Below, piece by piece: positions 25,480-33,759 of a DNA stretch of 64,000 nt. Source of the stretch: an uncultured Alistipes sp. (GTDB taxonomy: Bacteria > Bacteroidota > Bacteroidia > Bacteroidales > Rikenellaceae); contig CALDPX010000067.1 of NCBI GenBank assembly GCA_937911745.1, positions 9,002 through 73,001 of the forward strand, written 5' to 3'. The translations under genes and the position numbers were made by a program. Every line of letters begins with the position of its first letter. Positions within the stretch are counted from its first letter, which is position 1. The notes beneath the pieces were generated by a model, which was not told where the DNA came from, made no database searches, and saw only the letters and a program-made list of their open reading frames with translations.

Positions 25480-26472
25480 TTATTCCTTATCCAACTTGTA
25501 GGGAGATACATCCATACCAAAGTGGAGGTTCAAAGATGCCAAAAGGTCATCCAACTCGGTGAGCGACTTCTTACCGAAGTTACGGAACTTCAACAAATCG
25601 TTGCGGTTGTAACGCACCAAGTCGCCAACAGTATCCACCTCGGCAGCCTTCAAGCAGTTGAGGGCGCGAACCGAGAGATCCTGATCGGAGAGCTTGGTTT
25701 TCAAGAGCTGACGCATGTGAAGCACATTCTCGTCGAACTCCTCGGCAGGCGAAGCCTCCTCCATGTTGAGCGTAATCTTCTCGTCCGAGAAGAGCATCAA
25801 ATGGTGAATGAGAATTTTAGCAGCCTCTTTGAGGGCCTCTTTGGGATGAATAGAACCATCGGTAGTAACCTCAATGTTGAGTTTATCGTAGTCGGTCTTC
25901 TGCTCAACACGATAGGGCTCAACAGAGTACTTAACATTGATGATAGGGGTGTGAATCGAGTCGATAGGCAACAGACCAAACTCAGCGTCGGCAGGACGGT
26001 TCTCCTCGGCAGGAACATAACCGCGACCTTTACCAATAGTGAGGTCAATGGTCAGTTTGGTATCGGGGGTGAGGTGGCAGATAACCAACTCGGGATTCAA
26101 CACTTTGAAGTTCGAAAGGAAGTTCGAGATATAGCCTGCTGTGAGTTCGGTCTGACCGGCCACATTGATAGTAACCTTCTCCGACTCGGCGGTCTCAACA
26201 GTGCGAACAAAACGCACCTGTTTGAGATTGAGGACAATATCAATCATTCCCTCCATAACTCCGGGGATGGCGGCAAACTCGTGGTCTACCCCAGCAATCT
26301 TCACAGTAGTGATAGCAAAGCCCTCCAACGAGGAGAGAAGCACCCTACGCAAAGCATTGCCTATGGTCATACCGAAGCCAGGCTCCAATGGACGGAATTC
26401 GAATTTTCCGAACGTGGATGTGGATTCGAGCATAATCACCTTCTCGGGTTTCTGGAATGCTAAAATTGCCAT
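25480..26472 (-). CDS. rpoA: DNA-directed RNA polymerase alpha subunit
   Basis: Protein of 330 residues. The N-terminal dimerisation domain (KFEFRPLEPGFGMTIGNALRRVLLSSLEG) assembles the core enzyme; the linker follows EFDENVLHM, and the C-terminal DNA- and regulator-binding domain includes DLSVRALNCLKAAEVDTVGDLV and FRNFGKKSLTELDDLL. Length is normal. It lies between rpsD and rplQ in the standard order. Confidence 0.98.
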   Translation of the reverse strand: MAILAFQKPEKVIMLESTSTFGKFEFRPLEPGFGMTIGNALRRVLLSSLEGFAITTVKIAGVDHEFAAIPGVMEGMIDIVLNLKQVRFVRTVETAESEKVTINVAGQTELTAGYISNFLSNFKVLNPELVICHLTPDTKLTIDLTIGKGRGYVPAEENRPADAEFGLLPIDSIHTPIINVKYSVEPYRVEQKTDYDKLNIEVTTDGSIHPKEALKEAAKILIHHLMLFSDEKITLNMEEASPAEEFDENVLHMRQLLKTKLSDQDLSVRALNCLKAAEVDTVGDLVRYNRNDLLKFRNFGKKSLTELDDLLASLNLHFGMDVSPYKLDKE

Positions 26473-26502
26473 AATTGTTTATCCTTTCTTTTTTGTTAAG
26501 CA

Positions 26503-27111
26503 CTATTTCGAGTACAACTCCACGATGAGCTGCTCTTTGATGTTCTCGGGAATATCCTCGCGCTCGGGACGCTGCAAGAACTTACCGGTAAGGGTCTCGC
26601 CATTCCACTCCAACCAAGCGTACTGGTTAGCGCGGCGACCTGCAAGGCTCTCGGTAATGGTTTCGAGAGTTTTCGATTTCTCGCGAACTGCAACAACATC
26701 ACCAGCTTTGAGGCTGTACGAAGGAATGTTCACAACGTTGCCATTAACGGTGATGTGGCGGTGCGACACCAACTGACGTGCAGCAGCACGGGTAGGAGCA
26801 ATACCAAGGCGGTAAACTACGTTGTCGAGGCGGCTTTCGAGCAATTTCAAAAGGTTCTCACCGGTGATACCACCCATAGCGGCAGCTTTCTCAAACGCAT
26901 TGTGGAACTGACGCTCCAACAAACCGTAGGTATATTTTGCTTTCTGTTTTTCGTTCAGCTGGGTACCGTACTCCGAAACTTTTTTGCGTTTGCGGTTCAG
27001 ACCGTGCTGACCAGCAGGATAGTTCTTCTTGTCGAGAACCTTGTCTGCACCAAAAATAGGCTCGCCAAACTTACGAGCGATTTTACTTTTTGGACCTGTA
27101 TATCTAGCCAT
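26503..27111 (-). CDS. rpsD: 30S ribosomal protein S4
   Basis: Protein of 202 residues, MARYTGPKSKIARKFGEPIFG, with the S4 RNA-binding domain RLDNVVYRLGIAPTRAAARQLVSHRHITVNG. The N-terminus lacks the zinc-binding cysteines of C+ S4 proteins. It nucleates 30S assembly and is a known regulator of the alpha operon in E. coli; no S4 site was identified here. Confidence 0.98.
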   Translation of the reverse strand: MARYTGPKSKIARKFGEPIFGADKVLDKKNYPAGQHGLNRKRKKVSEYGTQLNEKQKAKYTYGLLERQFHNAFEKAAAMGGITGENLLKLLESRLDNVVYRLGIAPTRAAARQLVSHRHITVNGNVVNIPSYSLKAGDVVAVREKSKTLETITESLAGRRANQYAWLEWNGETLTGKFLQRPEREDIPENIKEQLIVELYSK

Positions 27112-27173
27112 TGTTCTTCTTGTTTTACTTGTGTTGAAACTAAATGTTTACTCTCCTTTTTTGCGAGCCCGAA

Positions 27174-27563
27174 TTATACGCGGCGGCGGTTAGGAGCACG
27201 GCAACCGTTGTGGGGCAGTGGAGTAACGTCGATAATCTCCATCACAGCGATACCTGCGCCGTCGATGGTGCGGATTGCCGACTCACGACCCTGACCGGGA
27301 CCTTTTACATAAACTTTTACTTTACGCAAGCCCAAGTCGTATGCAACTTTTGCACAATCTGCGGCAGCAGTCTGTGCTGCGTAGGGAGTGTTCTTCTTCG
27401 AACCACGGAAGCCCATCTTACCTGCCGAACTCCAACTGATAACCTCGCCAGCAGCGTTGGTGATGGTGATGATTACGTTGTTGAAAGTCGAGTGTACGAA
27501 AGCCATACCGACTGCGTCTACTTTTACTACGCGCTTCTTAACTGATACTGGTTTCTTTGCCAT
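27174..27563 (-). CDS. rpsK: 30S ribosomal protein S11
   Basis: Protein of 129 residues; GMAFVHSTFNNVIITITNAAGEVISWSSAG, KNTPYAAQTAA and the basic end PLPHNGCRAPNRRRV are the standard uS11 features. S11 forms part of the 30S platform. The 62-nt gap to rpsD is the longest within the alpha operon apart from that upstream of rpmJ. Confidence 0.98.
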   Translation of the reverse strand: MAKKPVSVKKRVVKVDAVGMAFVHSTFNNVIITITNAAGEVISWSSAGKMGFRGSKKNTPYAAQTAAADCAKVAYDLGLRKVKVYVKGPGQGRESAIRTIDGAGIAVMEIIDVTPLPHNGCRAPNRRRV

Positions 27564-27577
27564 AACTCTCTACTTAA

Positions 27578-27958
27578 TTATTTAGTTGCTTTTTTCTTGT
27601 TTGCTACGGTCTTCTTCTTACCCTTGCGAGTACGAGCGTTGTTCTTGGTGCTCTGACCACGAACGGGAAGACCAAGACGGTGACGGATACCACGGTAGCA
27701 ACCAATATCCATCAGGCGTTTGATGTTGAGTTGTACGAGCGAACGGCACTCACCCTCAACTTTGATACCGCTCTCTGCGATAGCGTTACGGATTGCACCT
27801 ACCTGCTCATCGGTCCAGTCATCAACTTTGGTGTTGTAGTCGATGCCAGCCATATCAAGAATCATTCGTGCGGTGCTACGACCGATACCGTAAATATAGG
27901 TCAAGCCGATTTCGCCGCGTTTATTTTTAGGTAAATCTACACCTACTATACGTGCCAT
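27578..27958 (-). CDS. rpsM: 30S ribosomal protein S13
   Basis: Protein of 126 residues, MARIVGVDLPKNKRGEIGLTYIYGIG, with the central ALR-type helices and the RHRLGLPVRGQSTKNNARTRKG motif, plus a Lys-rich tail. S13 contacts the 50S subunit and tRNAs at the 30S head. It starts 28 nt after rpmJ. Confidence 0.98.
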   Translation of the reverse strand: MARIVGVDLPKNKRGEIGLTYIYGIGRSTARMILDMAGIDYNTKVDDWTDEQVGAIRNAIAESGIKVEGECRSLVQLNIKRLMDIGCYRGIRHRLGLPVRGQSTKNNARTRKGKKKTVANKKKATK

Positions 27959-27986
27959 AAATCTTCTTCTTTTTCTTTTTAGTTAA

Positions 27987-28103
27987 TTACTTTTGGCGCA
28001 TTTTGAATTTAGGATTCTTCTTGCAAATAACATAGAGGTGGTTGCCACGCTTTACGATTTTGCAATCCTCGCTTCTTTTCTTAATTGATGCTCTAACTTT
28101 CAT
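27987..28103 (-). CDS. rpmJ: 50S ribosomal protein L36
   Basis: Protein of 38 residues, MKVRASIKKRSEDCKIVKR followed by HLYVICKKNPKFKMRQK. In zinc-binding L36 the ligands are at about 11, 14, 27 and 33; here position 11 is Ser and 33 is Phe while C14 and C27 remain, so the zinc ribbon is half lost and probably metal-free. Its ATG overlaps the stop of an open frame running through the gap after infA (ATGA). Confidence 0.96.
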   Translation of the reverse strand: MKVRASIKKRSEDCKIVKRGNHLYVICKKNPKFKMRQK

Positions 28104-28372
28104 CTTTGAAAAGTTTTTAATTTAGTTTGTTTTTGTGGCATAATCTCTTCGCCGAAAGGATAACCAAAAGTAGTGACTGTCACTCCTGCTCTCTTATTCG
28201 AGTCGGTGTTATACTCCTTGAATACAACCACCCACTCCTTCTTGCGCAACGAACGCCCTTTTCGGCGCCCCTTGCCACTTTCCGCAACAGCAAATTCCTT
28301 TATCCTTCTATCTTTGCCGCTGCAATAAAAGCAACACTCTGTACCCTTGACCCCTTTGCGTCGGCGGGGAGG
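28104..28372 (-). other. 269-nt infA-rpmJ gap with an open frame of unknown status
   Basis: In the frame that follows the infA stop, 90 sense codons run without interruption to a TGA (28100-28102) that overlaps the rpmJ ATG. The frame has no upstream ATG; in-frame starts are a TTG, two GTGs and an ATG at 28141 that would give only MPQKQTKLKTFQR. The opposite strand is also open, which weakens the coding case. The predicted product would be very basic (GKGRRKGRSLRKKEW). Confidence 0.3.
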
Positions 28373-28591
28373 TTATTTGTAACGGAACGAGATGCGACCT
28401 TTGGTCAAATCATAAGGCGACATCTCTACCTTTACTTTGTCACCGGGAAGAATTTTGATGTAGTGCATCCTCATCTTTCCCGAAATGTGGGCGATAATAA
28501 CGTGTCCGTTGTCCAGCTCTACGCGAAACATTGCGTTGCTGAGCGCTTCCACGATAGTTCCGTCCTTTTCAATAGCAACTTGCTTTGCCAT
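28373..28591 (-). CDS. infA: translation initiation factor IF-1
   Basis: Protein of 72 residues, MAKQVAIEKDGTIVEALSNAMF, with the OB-fold segments NGHVIIAHISGKMRMHYIKILPGDKVKVEMSPYDLTKGRISFRYK. IF-1 binds the 30S A site during initiation. It has its own promoter (28644-28674) inside the spc operon, downstream of map. Confidence 0.98.
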   Translation of the reverse strand: MAKQVAIEKDGTIVEALSNAMFRVELDNGHVIIAHISGKMRMHYIKILPGDKVKVEMSPYDLTKGRISFRYK

Positions 28592-28643
28592 AAAAGTTCT
28601 TGTTTTTGTTCTATTTTACGAAATTCCTTCTTTGTTTAGCGCG

Positions 28644-28674
28644 CAAAGATAGTAATTTTCTTTGGATTACCAAA
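28644..28674 (-). promoter_or_regulatory. internal promoter for infA and the alpha operon
   Basis: Minus strand TTTG (28671-28674), 19 nt, TATCTTTG (28644-28651), with the start site about 45 nt before infA. It would let infA-rpmJ-rpsMKD-rpoA-rplQ be expressed independently of the upstream spc genes. Confidence 0.75.
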
Positions 28675-28681
28675 TTTTCAA

Positions 28682-29461
28682 CTACTTACGCTCTGCCAAC
28701 GCCTGCTCTATGATGCCGAAATCGGTCAGCACATCTGCCTCGCCATTGCGTATTGCCACCGCAAATTCGAAGTGTGCCGAGGGTTTACGATCTTTTGTGC
28801 GCACCGTCCAGCCGTCACGCTCAAAAACCACATTCTTCGAGCCCATATTAATCATTGGCTCTATGCAGATGACCATCCCCTCTTTCAGGAGTGGTCCTGT
28901 GCCCCTTCTGCCGTAGTTGGGAACTTCGGGCGACTCGTGCATATCCCTGCCCAAGCCGTGACCCACAAGTTCACGCACCACGCCATAGCCATATTTCTCG
29001 GCATGAGTCTGCACCGCTGACGATATGTCGCCTACGCGATTGCCCGCAACGGCCTTCTCCACGCCCTTATAGAGCGACTCCTTGGTAACTCTGAGCAACT
29101 GCTCCACCTCGGGAGCAATCTCGCCCACACCAAAAGTGTATGCCGAGTCGCCATAGAAGCCTTTGAGGATGGTACCACAATCCACCGACACTATATCGCC
29201 CTCTTTGAGTGCATAGTTCGAGGGAATACCATGTACCACATTCTCGTTCACCGACACACAAAGTGTGTTGGGAAAGCCTCCGTAGCCCAGGAAGCCAGGA
29301 ACTGCTCCGTGAGAACGGATGAACTCCTCCGCAATCCTATCCAACTCCAAGGTTGTTACCCCGGGACGGATATGTTTGCCAACCTCGGCAAGTGTTGCAC
29401 TCACCAACAGGTTATTCTCACGCAGCAGTTCGACCTCTTCCTGTGTTTTGAGATATATCAT
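28682..29461 (-). CDS. map: type I methionine aminopeptidase
   Basis: Protein of 259 residues that removes N-terminal Met from nascent proteins. Metal ligands are visible in DIVSVDCGTILKGFYGDSAYTF (two Asp), ELVGHGLGRDMHE (His), GMVICIEPMIN (Glu) and the C-terminal HFEFAVAI (Glu). No N-terminal zinc-finger extension, so it is the short MetAP-Ia form. It lies between secY and infA as in many bacteria. Confidence 0.97.
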   Translation of the reverse strand: MIYLKTQEEVELLRENNLLVSATLAEVGKHIRPGVTTLELDRIAEEFIRSHGAVPGFLGYGGFPNTLCVSVNENVVHGIPSNYALKEGDIVSVDCGTILKGFYGDSAYTFGVGEIAPEVEQLLRVTKESLYKGVEKAVAGNRVGDISSAVQTHAEKYGYGVVRELVGHGLGRDMHESPEVPNYGRRGTGPLLKEGMVICIEPMINMGSKNVVFERDGWTVRTKDRKPSAHFEFAVAIRNGEADVLTDFGIIEQALAERK

Positions 29462-29507
29462 CTCTTCTTTTCTTTAAGAACTCTTACTTCCAGCAAGCAC
29501 AAGTCTA

Positions 29508-30818
29508 TTAGTAACGACCCTTAATCCTACCGGTTTTCATAAGACCATCGTAGTGACGAAGGAGCAGGTAACTTTCGACCTGTTTGAGAGTGTCGAGAAC
29601 TACACCCACCAAAATCAGCAGCGAGGTACCTCCGAAGAAGAGCGCAAACTGACGGTTGATACCAAGCATCTCGGCAAATGCGGGCAAAATTGCCACGATA
29701 GCCAAGAAAATCGAACCGGGAAGGGTGATTCTCGTCATGATGGTGTCGATGAATTTTCGAGTCTCCTTACCAGGTTGAACACCAGGTATGAAGCCACCGT
29801 TACGCTTCAAATCGTCCGCCATCATCTGGGGATTCACAATGATTGCTGTGTAGAAGTAGGTAAATGCAAACACCAAGATTGCAAAGGTAAAGTTATACCA
29901 GAAACCGGTGTAGTTGTTGAATGCAGCAGCAATGCCTCGGGTCGACTCCCAGTTGCCAAACAACATAGGAATGAACATAAGTGCCTGGGCGAAGATGATA
30001 GGCATCACATTCGCAGCGTTCACTTTCAGAGGAATGTACTGACGAACACCTCCGTACTGCTTGTTACCCACAATACGTTTTGCGTACTGCACAGGAATCT
30101 TGCGGGTTGCCTGCACGAGTGCAATGGCAGCCATGAAGATAAAGTACAAAAGCACAAACTCCACAACCAACATTACCCAGCCACCAGTTGCAGCATTGGT
30201 CCTCGCGTCCAACTCAGCCAAAAGCGCGTGGGGCAGACGTGCAACGATACCCACCATAATGATGAGCGAAATACCGTTACCAAGACCTTTATCGGTAATC
30301 TTCTCTCCCAACCACATCACAAACATAGTACCGGCAATAAGTACCACAAGTGCTGTGAAGATGAAGAAGGCGTTGTACTCCATGACGAATGCGCCAGGAG
30401 CCTGGTTGTGCAGGTTTGCAAGATAAGCGGGACCTTGCAAGCACAAAACTGCAATGGTCAGATATCTTGTAATTTGGTTCATCTTGCGGTGACCGCTCTC
30501 ACCCTCGCGCTGCAACCTCTGGAAGTAGGGAACTACGATACCCAAAAGTTGTACGATAATCGAAGCCGAGATATAGGGCATTACACCGAGTGCGAAGATA
30601 GACGCATTCGAGAATGCACCACCCGAGAAGATGTCCAACAGACCCATAAGACCATCGGCGGTCTGTGCGCTCATTGCGCTAAGGGCGTTGGGATCAATGC
30701 CGGGAATCACCACAAAACTTCCGAACCTATATATAAGAAGAAGACCAAGCGTGTAGAGAATCCTCTTACGCAACTCCTCAATCTTAGATATATTCTTAAT
30801 GGTTTCGACAAGTTTCAT
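29508..30818 (-). CDS. secY: preprotein translocase subunit SecY
   Basis: Protein of 436 residues with ten membrane helices; RILYTLGLLLIYRFGSFVVIPGIDP starts the first, and GVMPYISASIIVQLL and the cytoplasmic-loop region ending VQYAKRIVG follow. SecY is the pore of the Sec translocon. It lies 26 nt after rplO. Confidence 0.98.
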   Translation of the reverse strand: MKLVETIKNISKIEELRKRILYTLGLLLIYRFGSFVVIPGIDPNALSAMSAQTADGLMGLLDIFSGGAFSNASIFALGVMPYISASIIVQLLGIVVPYFQRLQREGESGHRKMNQITRYLTIAVLCLQGPAYLANLHNQAPGAFVMEYNAFFIFTALVVLIAGTMFVMWLGEKITDKGLGNGISLIIMVGIVARLPHALLAELDARTNAATGGWVMLVVEFVLLYFIFMAAIALVQATRKIPVQYAKRIVGNKQYGGVRQYIPLKVNAANVMPIIFAQALMFIPMLFGNWESTRGIAAAFNNYTGFWYNFTFAILVFAFTYFYTAIIVNPQMMADDLKRNGGFIPGVQPGKETRKFIDTIMTRITLPGSIFLAIVAILPAFAEMLGINRQFALFFGGTSLLILVGVVLDTLKQVESYLLLRHYDGLMKTGRIKGRY

Positions 30819-30844
30819 CGCTTACTTTGTTAGTCTGGTTGTAA

Positions 30845-31291
30845 TTAGAGTTTTTCAACTTTGCCACCCTTAGCCTCAATAGCAGCAATTGCTGTCTGGC
30901 TGAAAGCGTGAGCAGTTACGTTGAGTGCTTTGGTTACCTCACCCTTACCGAGTATCTTCACGCGGTTGTTCTTCGAGATGAAGCCAGCCTCGATGAGAGT
31001 CTCGATATTGATGTCGGTGATGTTCTTGCTTGCAGCCAACTGTTCGAGAGTATCCAAGTTGATGGGTTTGTACTCAACACGTTTGATGTTAGTGAAACCG
31101 AACTTGGGCATACGGCGCTGCAAAGGCATCTGACCGCCCTCGAAGCCCAACTTGTGGCTGTAACCCGAACGCGACTGTGCACCTTTGTGACCGCGTGTGG
31201 AGGTACCACCGTGACCCGAACCCTGACCGCGACCAATTCTCTTCTCGTGGTGAGTAGAGCCTGCTGCGGGTTTAAGATTGCTTAAATTCAT
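30845..31291 (-). CDS. rplO: 50S ribosomal protein L15
   Basis: Protein of 148 residues; the Gly-rich N-terminus (RIGRGQGSGHGGTSTRGHKG) and GFEGGQMPLQRRMPKFGF are diagnostic of uL15, which binds 23S rRNA late in 50S assembly. Normal length and position between rpmD and secY. Confidence 0.98.
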   Translation of the reverse strand: MNLSNLKPAAGSTHHEKRIGRGQGSGHGGTSTRGHKGAQSRSGYSHKLGFEGGQMPLQRRMPKFGFTNIKRVEYKPINLDTLEQLAASKNITDINIETLIEAGFISKNNRVKILGKGEVTKALNVTAHAFSQTAIAAIEAKGGKVEKL

Positions 31292-31329
31292 CGTTATTCT
31301 CTTTTTTTACTTTTTTACTTCTGTGAACT

Positions 31330-31515
31330 TTACTCTTTAACGGTCTCAACCTTAACCAGGTGTTTAACCTTGTTAATCATACCGAGGATGATGGCCGAAT
31401 CCTCGTGCTCAACGGTCTGGTTTACTTTGTGCAGACCAAGTGCATCGAGGTTGCTGCACTGGTTCTTAGTCTGACCAATGCGGCTCTTTACCTGAGTGAT
31501 TTTCAATCTTGCCAT
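31330..31515 (-). CDS. rpmD: 50S ribosomal protein L30
   Basis: Protein of 61 residues: ARLKITQVKSRIGQTKNQCSNLDALGLHKVNQ, then GMINKVKHLVKVE. This is the short bacterial uL30. It lies 17 nt after rpsE and 38 nt before rplO. Confidence 0.97.
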   Translation of the reverse strand: MARLKITQVKSRIGQTKNQCSNLDALGLHKVNQTVEHEDSAIILGMINKVKHLVKVETVKE

Positions 31516-31532
31516 AATTTCTCCTTTCTTGA

Positions 31533-32048
31533 TTAGCCGTTAAATACTTGATTCATAGAGATACCACGCAACTGAGCTACCGAAGCAGCGTCACGGAGCT
31601 CCATAAGAGCACCTACGGTTGCTTTCACCAAGTTGTGGGGGTTCGATGAACCTTTGCTTTTTGCAAGTACGTTGTGGATACCTACGCTCTCGAACACAAC
31701 ACGCATTGCACCACCTGCCTTAACACCGGTACCAGGGGCTGCGGGGCGCATAAGCACCTGCGAACCACCATAGCGGAACTCCTGCGAGTGGGGAATTGTG
31801 CCGTTGATTACGGGAATCTTTACCAAGTTCTTCTTTGCGTCCTCAACACCTTTCGCAATTGCCGACTGAACCTCGCTTGCCTTGCCAAGACCGTAGCCTA
31901 CAACGCCAGCCTCGTTACCAACAACTACGATTGCCGAAAAACTCATTGTGCGACCACCTTTGGTAGTCTTCGACACCCTCTGGATTGCTACGAGCCTGTC
32001 TTTCAGTTCGAGGTCGCTTGTTTTTACTTTGATATTACTGTTTGCCAT
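31533..32048 (-). CDS. rpsE: 30S ribosomal protein S5
   Basis: Protein of 171 residues with the N-terminal dsRNA-binding part (DLELKDRLVAIQRVSKTTKGGRTMSFSAIVVVGN) and the C-terminal region APGTGVKAGGAMRVVFESVGIHNVLAKSKGSSNPHN. S5 contributes to decoding accuracy and 30S structure. Confidence 0.98.
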   Translation of the reverse strand: MANSNIKVKTSDLELKDRLVAIQRVSKTTKGGRTMSFSAIVVVGNEAGVVGYGLGKASEVQSAIAKGVEDAKKNLVKIPVINGTIPHSQEFRYGGSQVLMRPAAPGTGVKAGGAMRVVFESVGIHNVLAKSKGSSNPHNLVKATVGALMELRDAASVAQLRGISMNQVFNG

Positions 32049-32057
32049 AGTTGCTTC

Positions 32058-32420
32058 TTAGAATTTAAGACCGCCTTCGCGAGCGGCGTCTGCCAACATT
32101 TTTACTCTTCCGTGGTAGAGGTAGCCGTTACGGTCGTACGATACAGCCTCGATGCCCTTTGCAAGAGCAATCTCTGCGATACGTTTGCCGACCATCTTAG
32201 CCTGCTCGATACCATTTACTTTCTGTGCTGCCTCAGCAATCTCTTTGTCCAAAGACGAAGCGGCTGCCAAAGTTACACCCTTAGTGTCGTCAATCAACTG
32301 TACATAGATCTGCTTGTTGCTGCGGAATACAGTCATACGAGGTCTTGCTGCGGTACCCTCAACTACTTTGCGGATACGCATTTTAATCCTCTCTCTTCTT
32401 TCGATTTTATTCAATGCCAT
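32058..32420 (-). CDS. rplR: 50S ribosomal protein L18
   Basis: Protein of 120 residues: RMTVFRSNKQIYVQLIDDTKGVTLAAASSLD and ALAKGIEAVSYDRNGYLYHGRVKMLADAAREGGLKF. uL18 carries 5S rRNA onto the 50S subunit with L5. It lies between rplF and rpsE. Confidence 0.98.
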   Translation of the reverse strand: MALNKIERRERIKMRIRKVVEGTAARPRMTVFRSNKQIYVQLIDDTKGVTLAAASSLDKEIAEAAQKVNGIEQAKMVGKRIAEIALAKGIEAVSYDRNGYLYHGRVKMLADAAREGGLKF

Positions 32421-32435
32421 ATTTACGCGATTTTA

Positions 32436-32993
32436 CTATTTAGCGTTAGCAGACTTACCAGCCTTACGACGCAAGGTTTCACCAATAAATTTAATACCTT
32501 TACCTTTGTAGGGCTCGGGTTTGCGGAACGAGCGAATCTTTGCAGCAACCTGACCAACAAGTTGTTTATCGATGCTCTTGAGAGTGAGAATGGGGTTACC
32601 CTTCTTCTCCTGCTGTACCTCAGCCTTAACCTCGGCGGGCAACATAAGGAAAATATCGTGCGAATAACCCAAAGAGAGTTTCAGGAGCTGACCCTCAACC
32701 TCTGCTTTGAAACCAACACCTACGAGTTCCTGTTTAATCTCGTAGCCTTTCGAAACGCCCACTACCATGTTGTTGATGAGTGCGCGGTACAAGCCGTGCA
32801 TAGAGCGGTGGCGTGGCTGGTTCGTAGGACGAGTTACTGTCAATACGTTACCCTCAACGGTTACGGTGATGTCCGAATCAACTTTCTGACTCAACGCACC
32901 AAGAGGTCCTTTCACGCTTACCACGTTGTTAGCAGCAACCTCTACGGTTACGCCTGCGGGCAAGTTTACAGGTAATTTACCAATTCTTGACAT
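32436..32993 (-). CDS. rplF: 50S ribosomal protein L6
   Basis: Protein of 185 residues starting at the ATG at 32993 (MSRIGKLPVNLPAGVTVEV); the frame is open for 19 codons upstream but those are not conserved. YKGKGIKFIGETLRRKAGKSA closes the second domain. L6 lies near the factor-binding centre of the 50S subunit. Confidence 0.97.
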   Translation of the reverse strand: MSRIGKLPVNLPAGVTVEVAANNVVSVKGPLGALSQKVDSDITVTVEGNVLTVTRPTNQPRHRSMHGLYRALINNMVVGVSKGYEIKQELVGVGFKAEVEGQLLKLSLGYSHDIFLMLPAEVKAEVQQEKKGNPILTLKSIDKQLVGQVAAKIRSFRKPEPYKGKGIKFIGETLRRKAGKSANAK

Positions 32994-33021
32994 TGTTTTT
33001 GTTTGTTTTGTAAAGTTAATA

Positions 33022-33420
33022 CTAGTAGATGTAGCAGAGAACCTCGCCACCTACGTTTTCCTGACGTGCTTTTTTGTCGGTCATAATACCTTTGGGAGTC
33101 GAAACGATAGCGATACCCAAGCCGTTCTGAACCTTAGGCATATCGGCTGCCGAAGAGTAGCGACGAAGACCGGGACGCGATACGCGCTCCAAACCTTTGA
33201 TAGCGCACTGCTTGGTCTGGGGGTGGTACTTCAACGCAATTTTGATAGTCGAAAAGCCCTTCTCGTTCTTGTCAAACCTGTAGGCGAGGATGTAACCCTG
33301 TTCGTAGAGAATCTTGGTCATCTCTTCCTTCATTTTTGAACCGGGAGCTTCAACCGTTTTGTGGTTGGCTTTCGCCGCGTTTCTAATCCTCGTGAGGAAA
33401 TCCGCAATAGGATCTGTCAT
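33022..33420 (-). CDS. rpsH: 30S ribosomal protein S8
   Basis: Protein of 132 residues: MTDPIADFLTRIRNAAKANHKTVEAPGSKMK and the C-terminal STPKGIMTDKKARQENVGGEVLCYIY. S8 binds helix 21 of 16S rRNA and in E. coli represses the spc operon. It is preceded by an unusual 339-nt gap that holds a promoter and a hairpin leader. Confidence 0.98.
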   Translation of the reverse strand: MTDPIADFLTRIRNAAKANHKTVEAPGSKMKEEMTKILYEQGYILAYRFDKNEKGFSTIKIALKYHPQTKQCAIKGLERVSRPGLRRYSSAADMPKVQNGLGIAIVSTPKGIMTDKKARQENVGGEVLCYIY

Positions 33421-33759
33421 AGTTTTAATGGATTAAAATGTTAAAAATGTAAGTTAATTATTTCGAGGTCAGCACCTTACACATTCTGTCACTTCTCAGC
33501 CAAAGCTTCGTCACAACATCTGTTCAGGCACCTCTCTCATAACACCTCAACTGCCGACCACCCCTTGTGAGGGATAGTCGGCAATGTTGGTGATTTGTTG
33601 TTTTCGCTTTTTAAGCCGCCAAAGATAGGAACTTTTTGTGGATAAATTGCAAACTTTTGGGCAGAAATTCAACATTTTACGATTTCTTAACCTCGCAAAT
33701 GCTCTCTTCTACGCCCTTGGATTGACAGCCACATTAAGGTTTCTACCCTCAGTTGGTCG
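33421..33759 (-). promoter_or_regulatory. rpsN-rpsH gap: internal promoter and structured leader
   Basis: Minus-strand TATCTTTG at 33620-33627 with TTTG ending 22 nt upstream (about 33650). The transcript would begin with about 190 nt of leader, including the hairpin TGCCGAC..GTCGGCA (about 33551-33583, inner CCCT/AGGG). No gene is seen. The likely reading is an independent promoter with a cis-acting leader for rpsH and following genes; regulation by S8 is only a guess. Confidence 0.5.

Noticed and set aside
24616..26463. A 615-codon plus-strand open frame across rplQ and rpoA
   Set aside because: It is antisense to two certain genes and shows no domain; open only because of their codon use.
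28127..28639. A 170-codon plus-strand frame through the infA-rpmJ gap
   Set aside because: It starts with a TTG, overlaps infA on the other strand and resembles no protein; the opposing in-frame extension is reported as a question.
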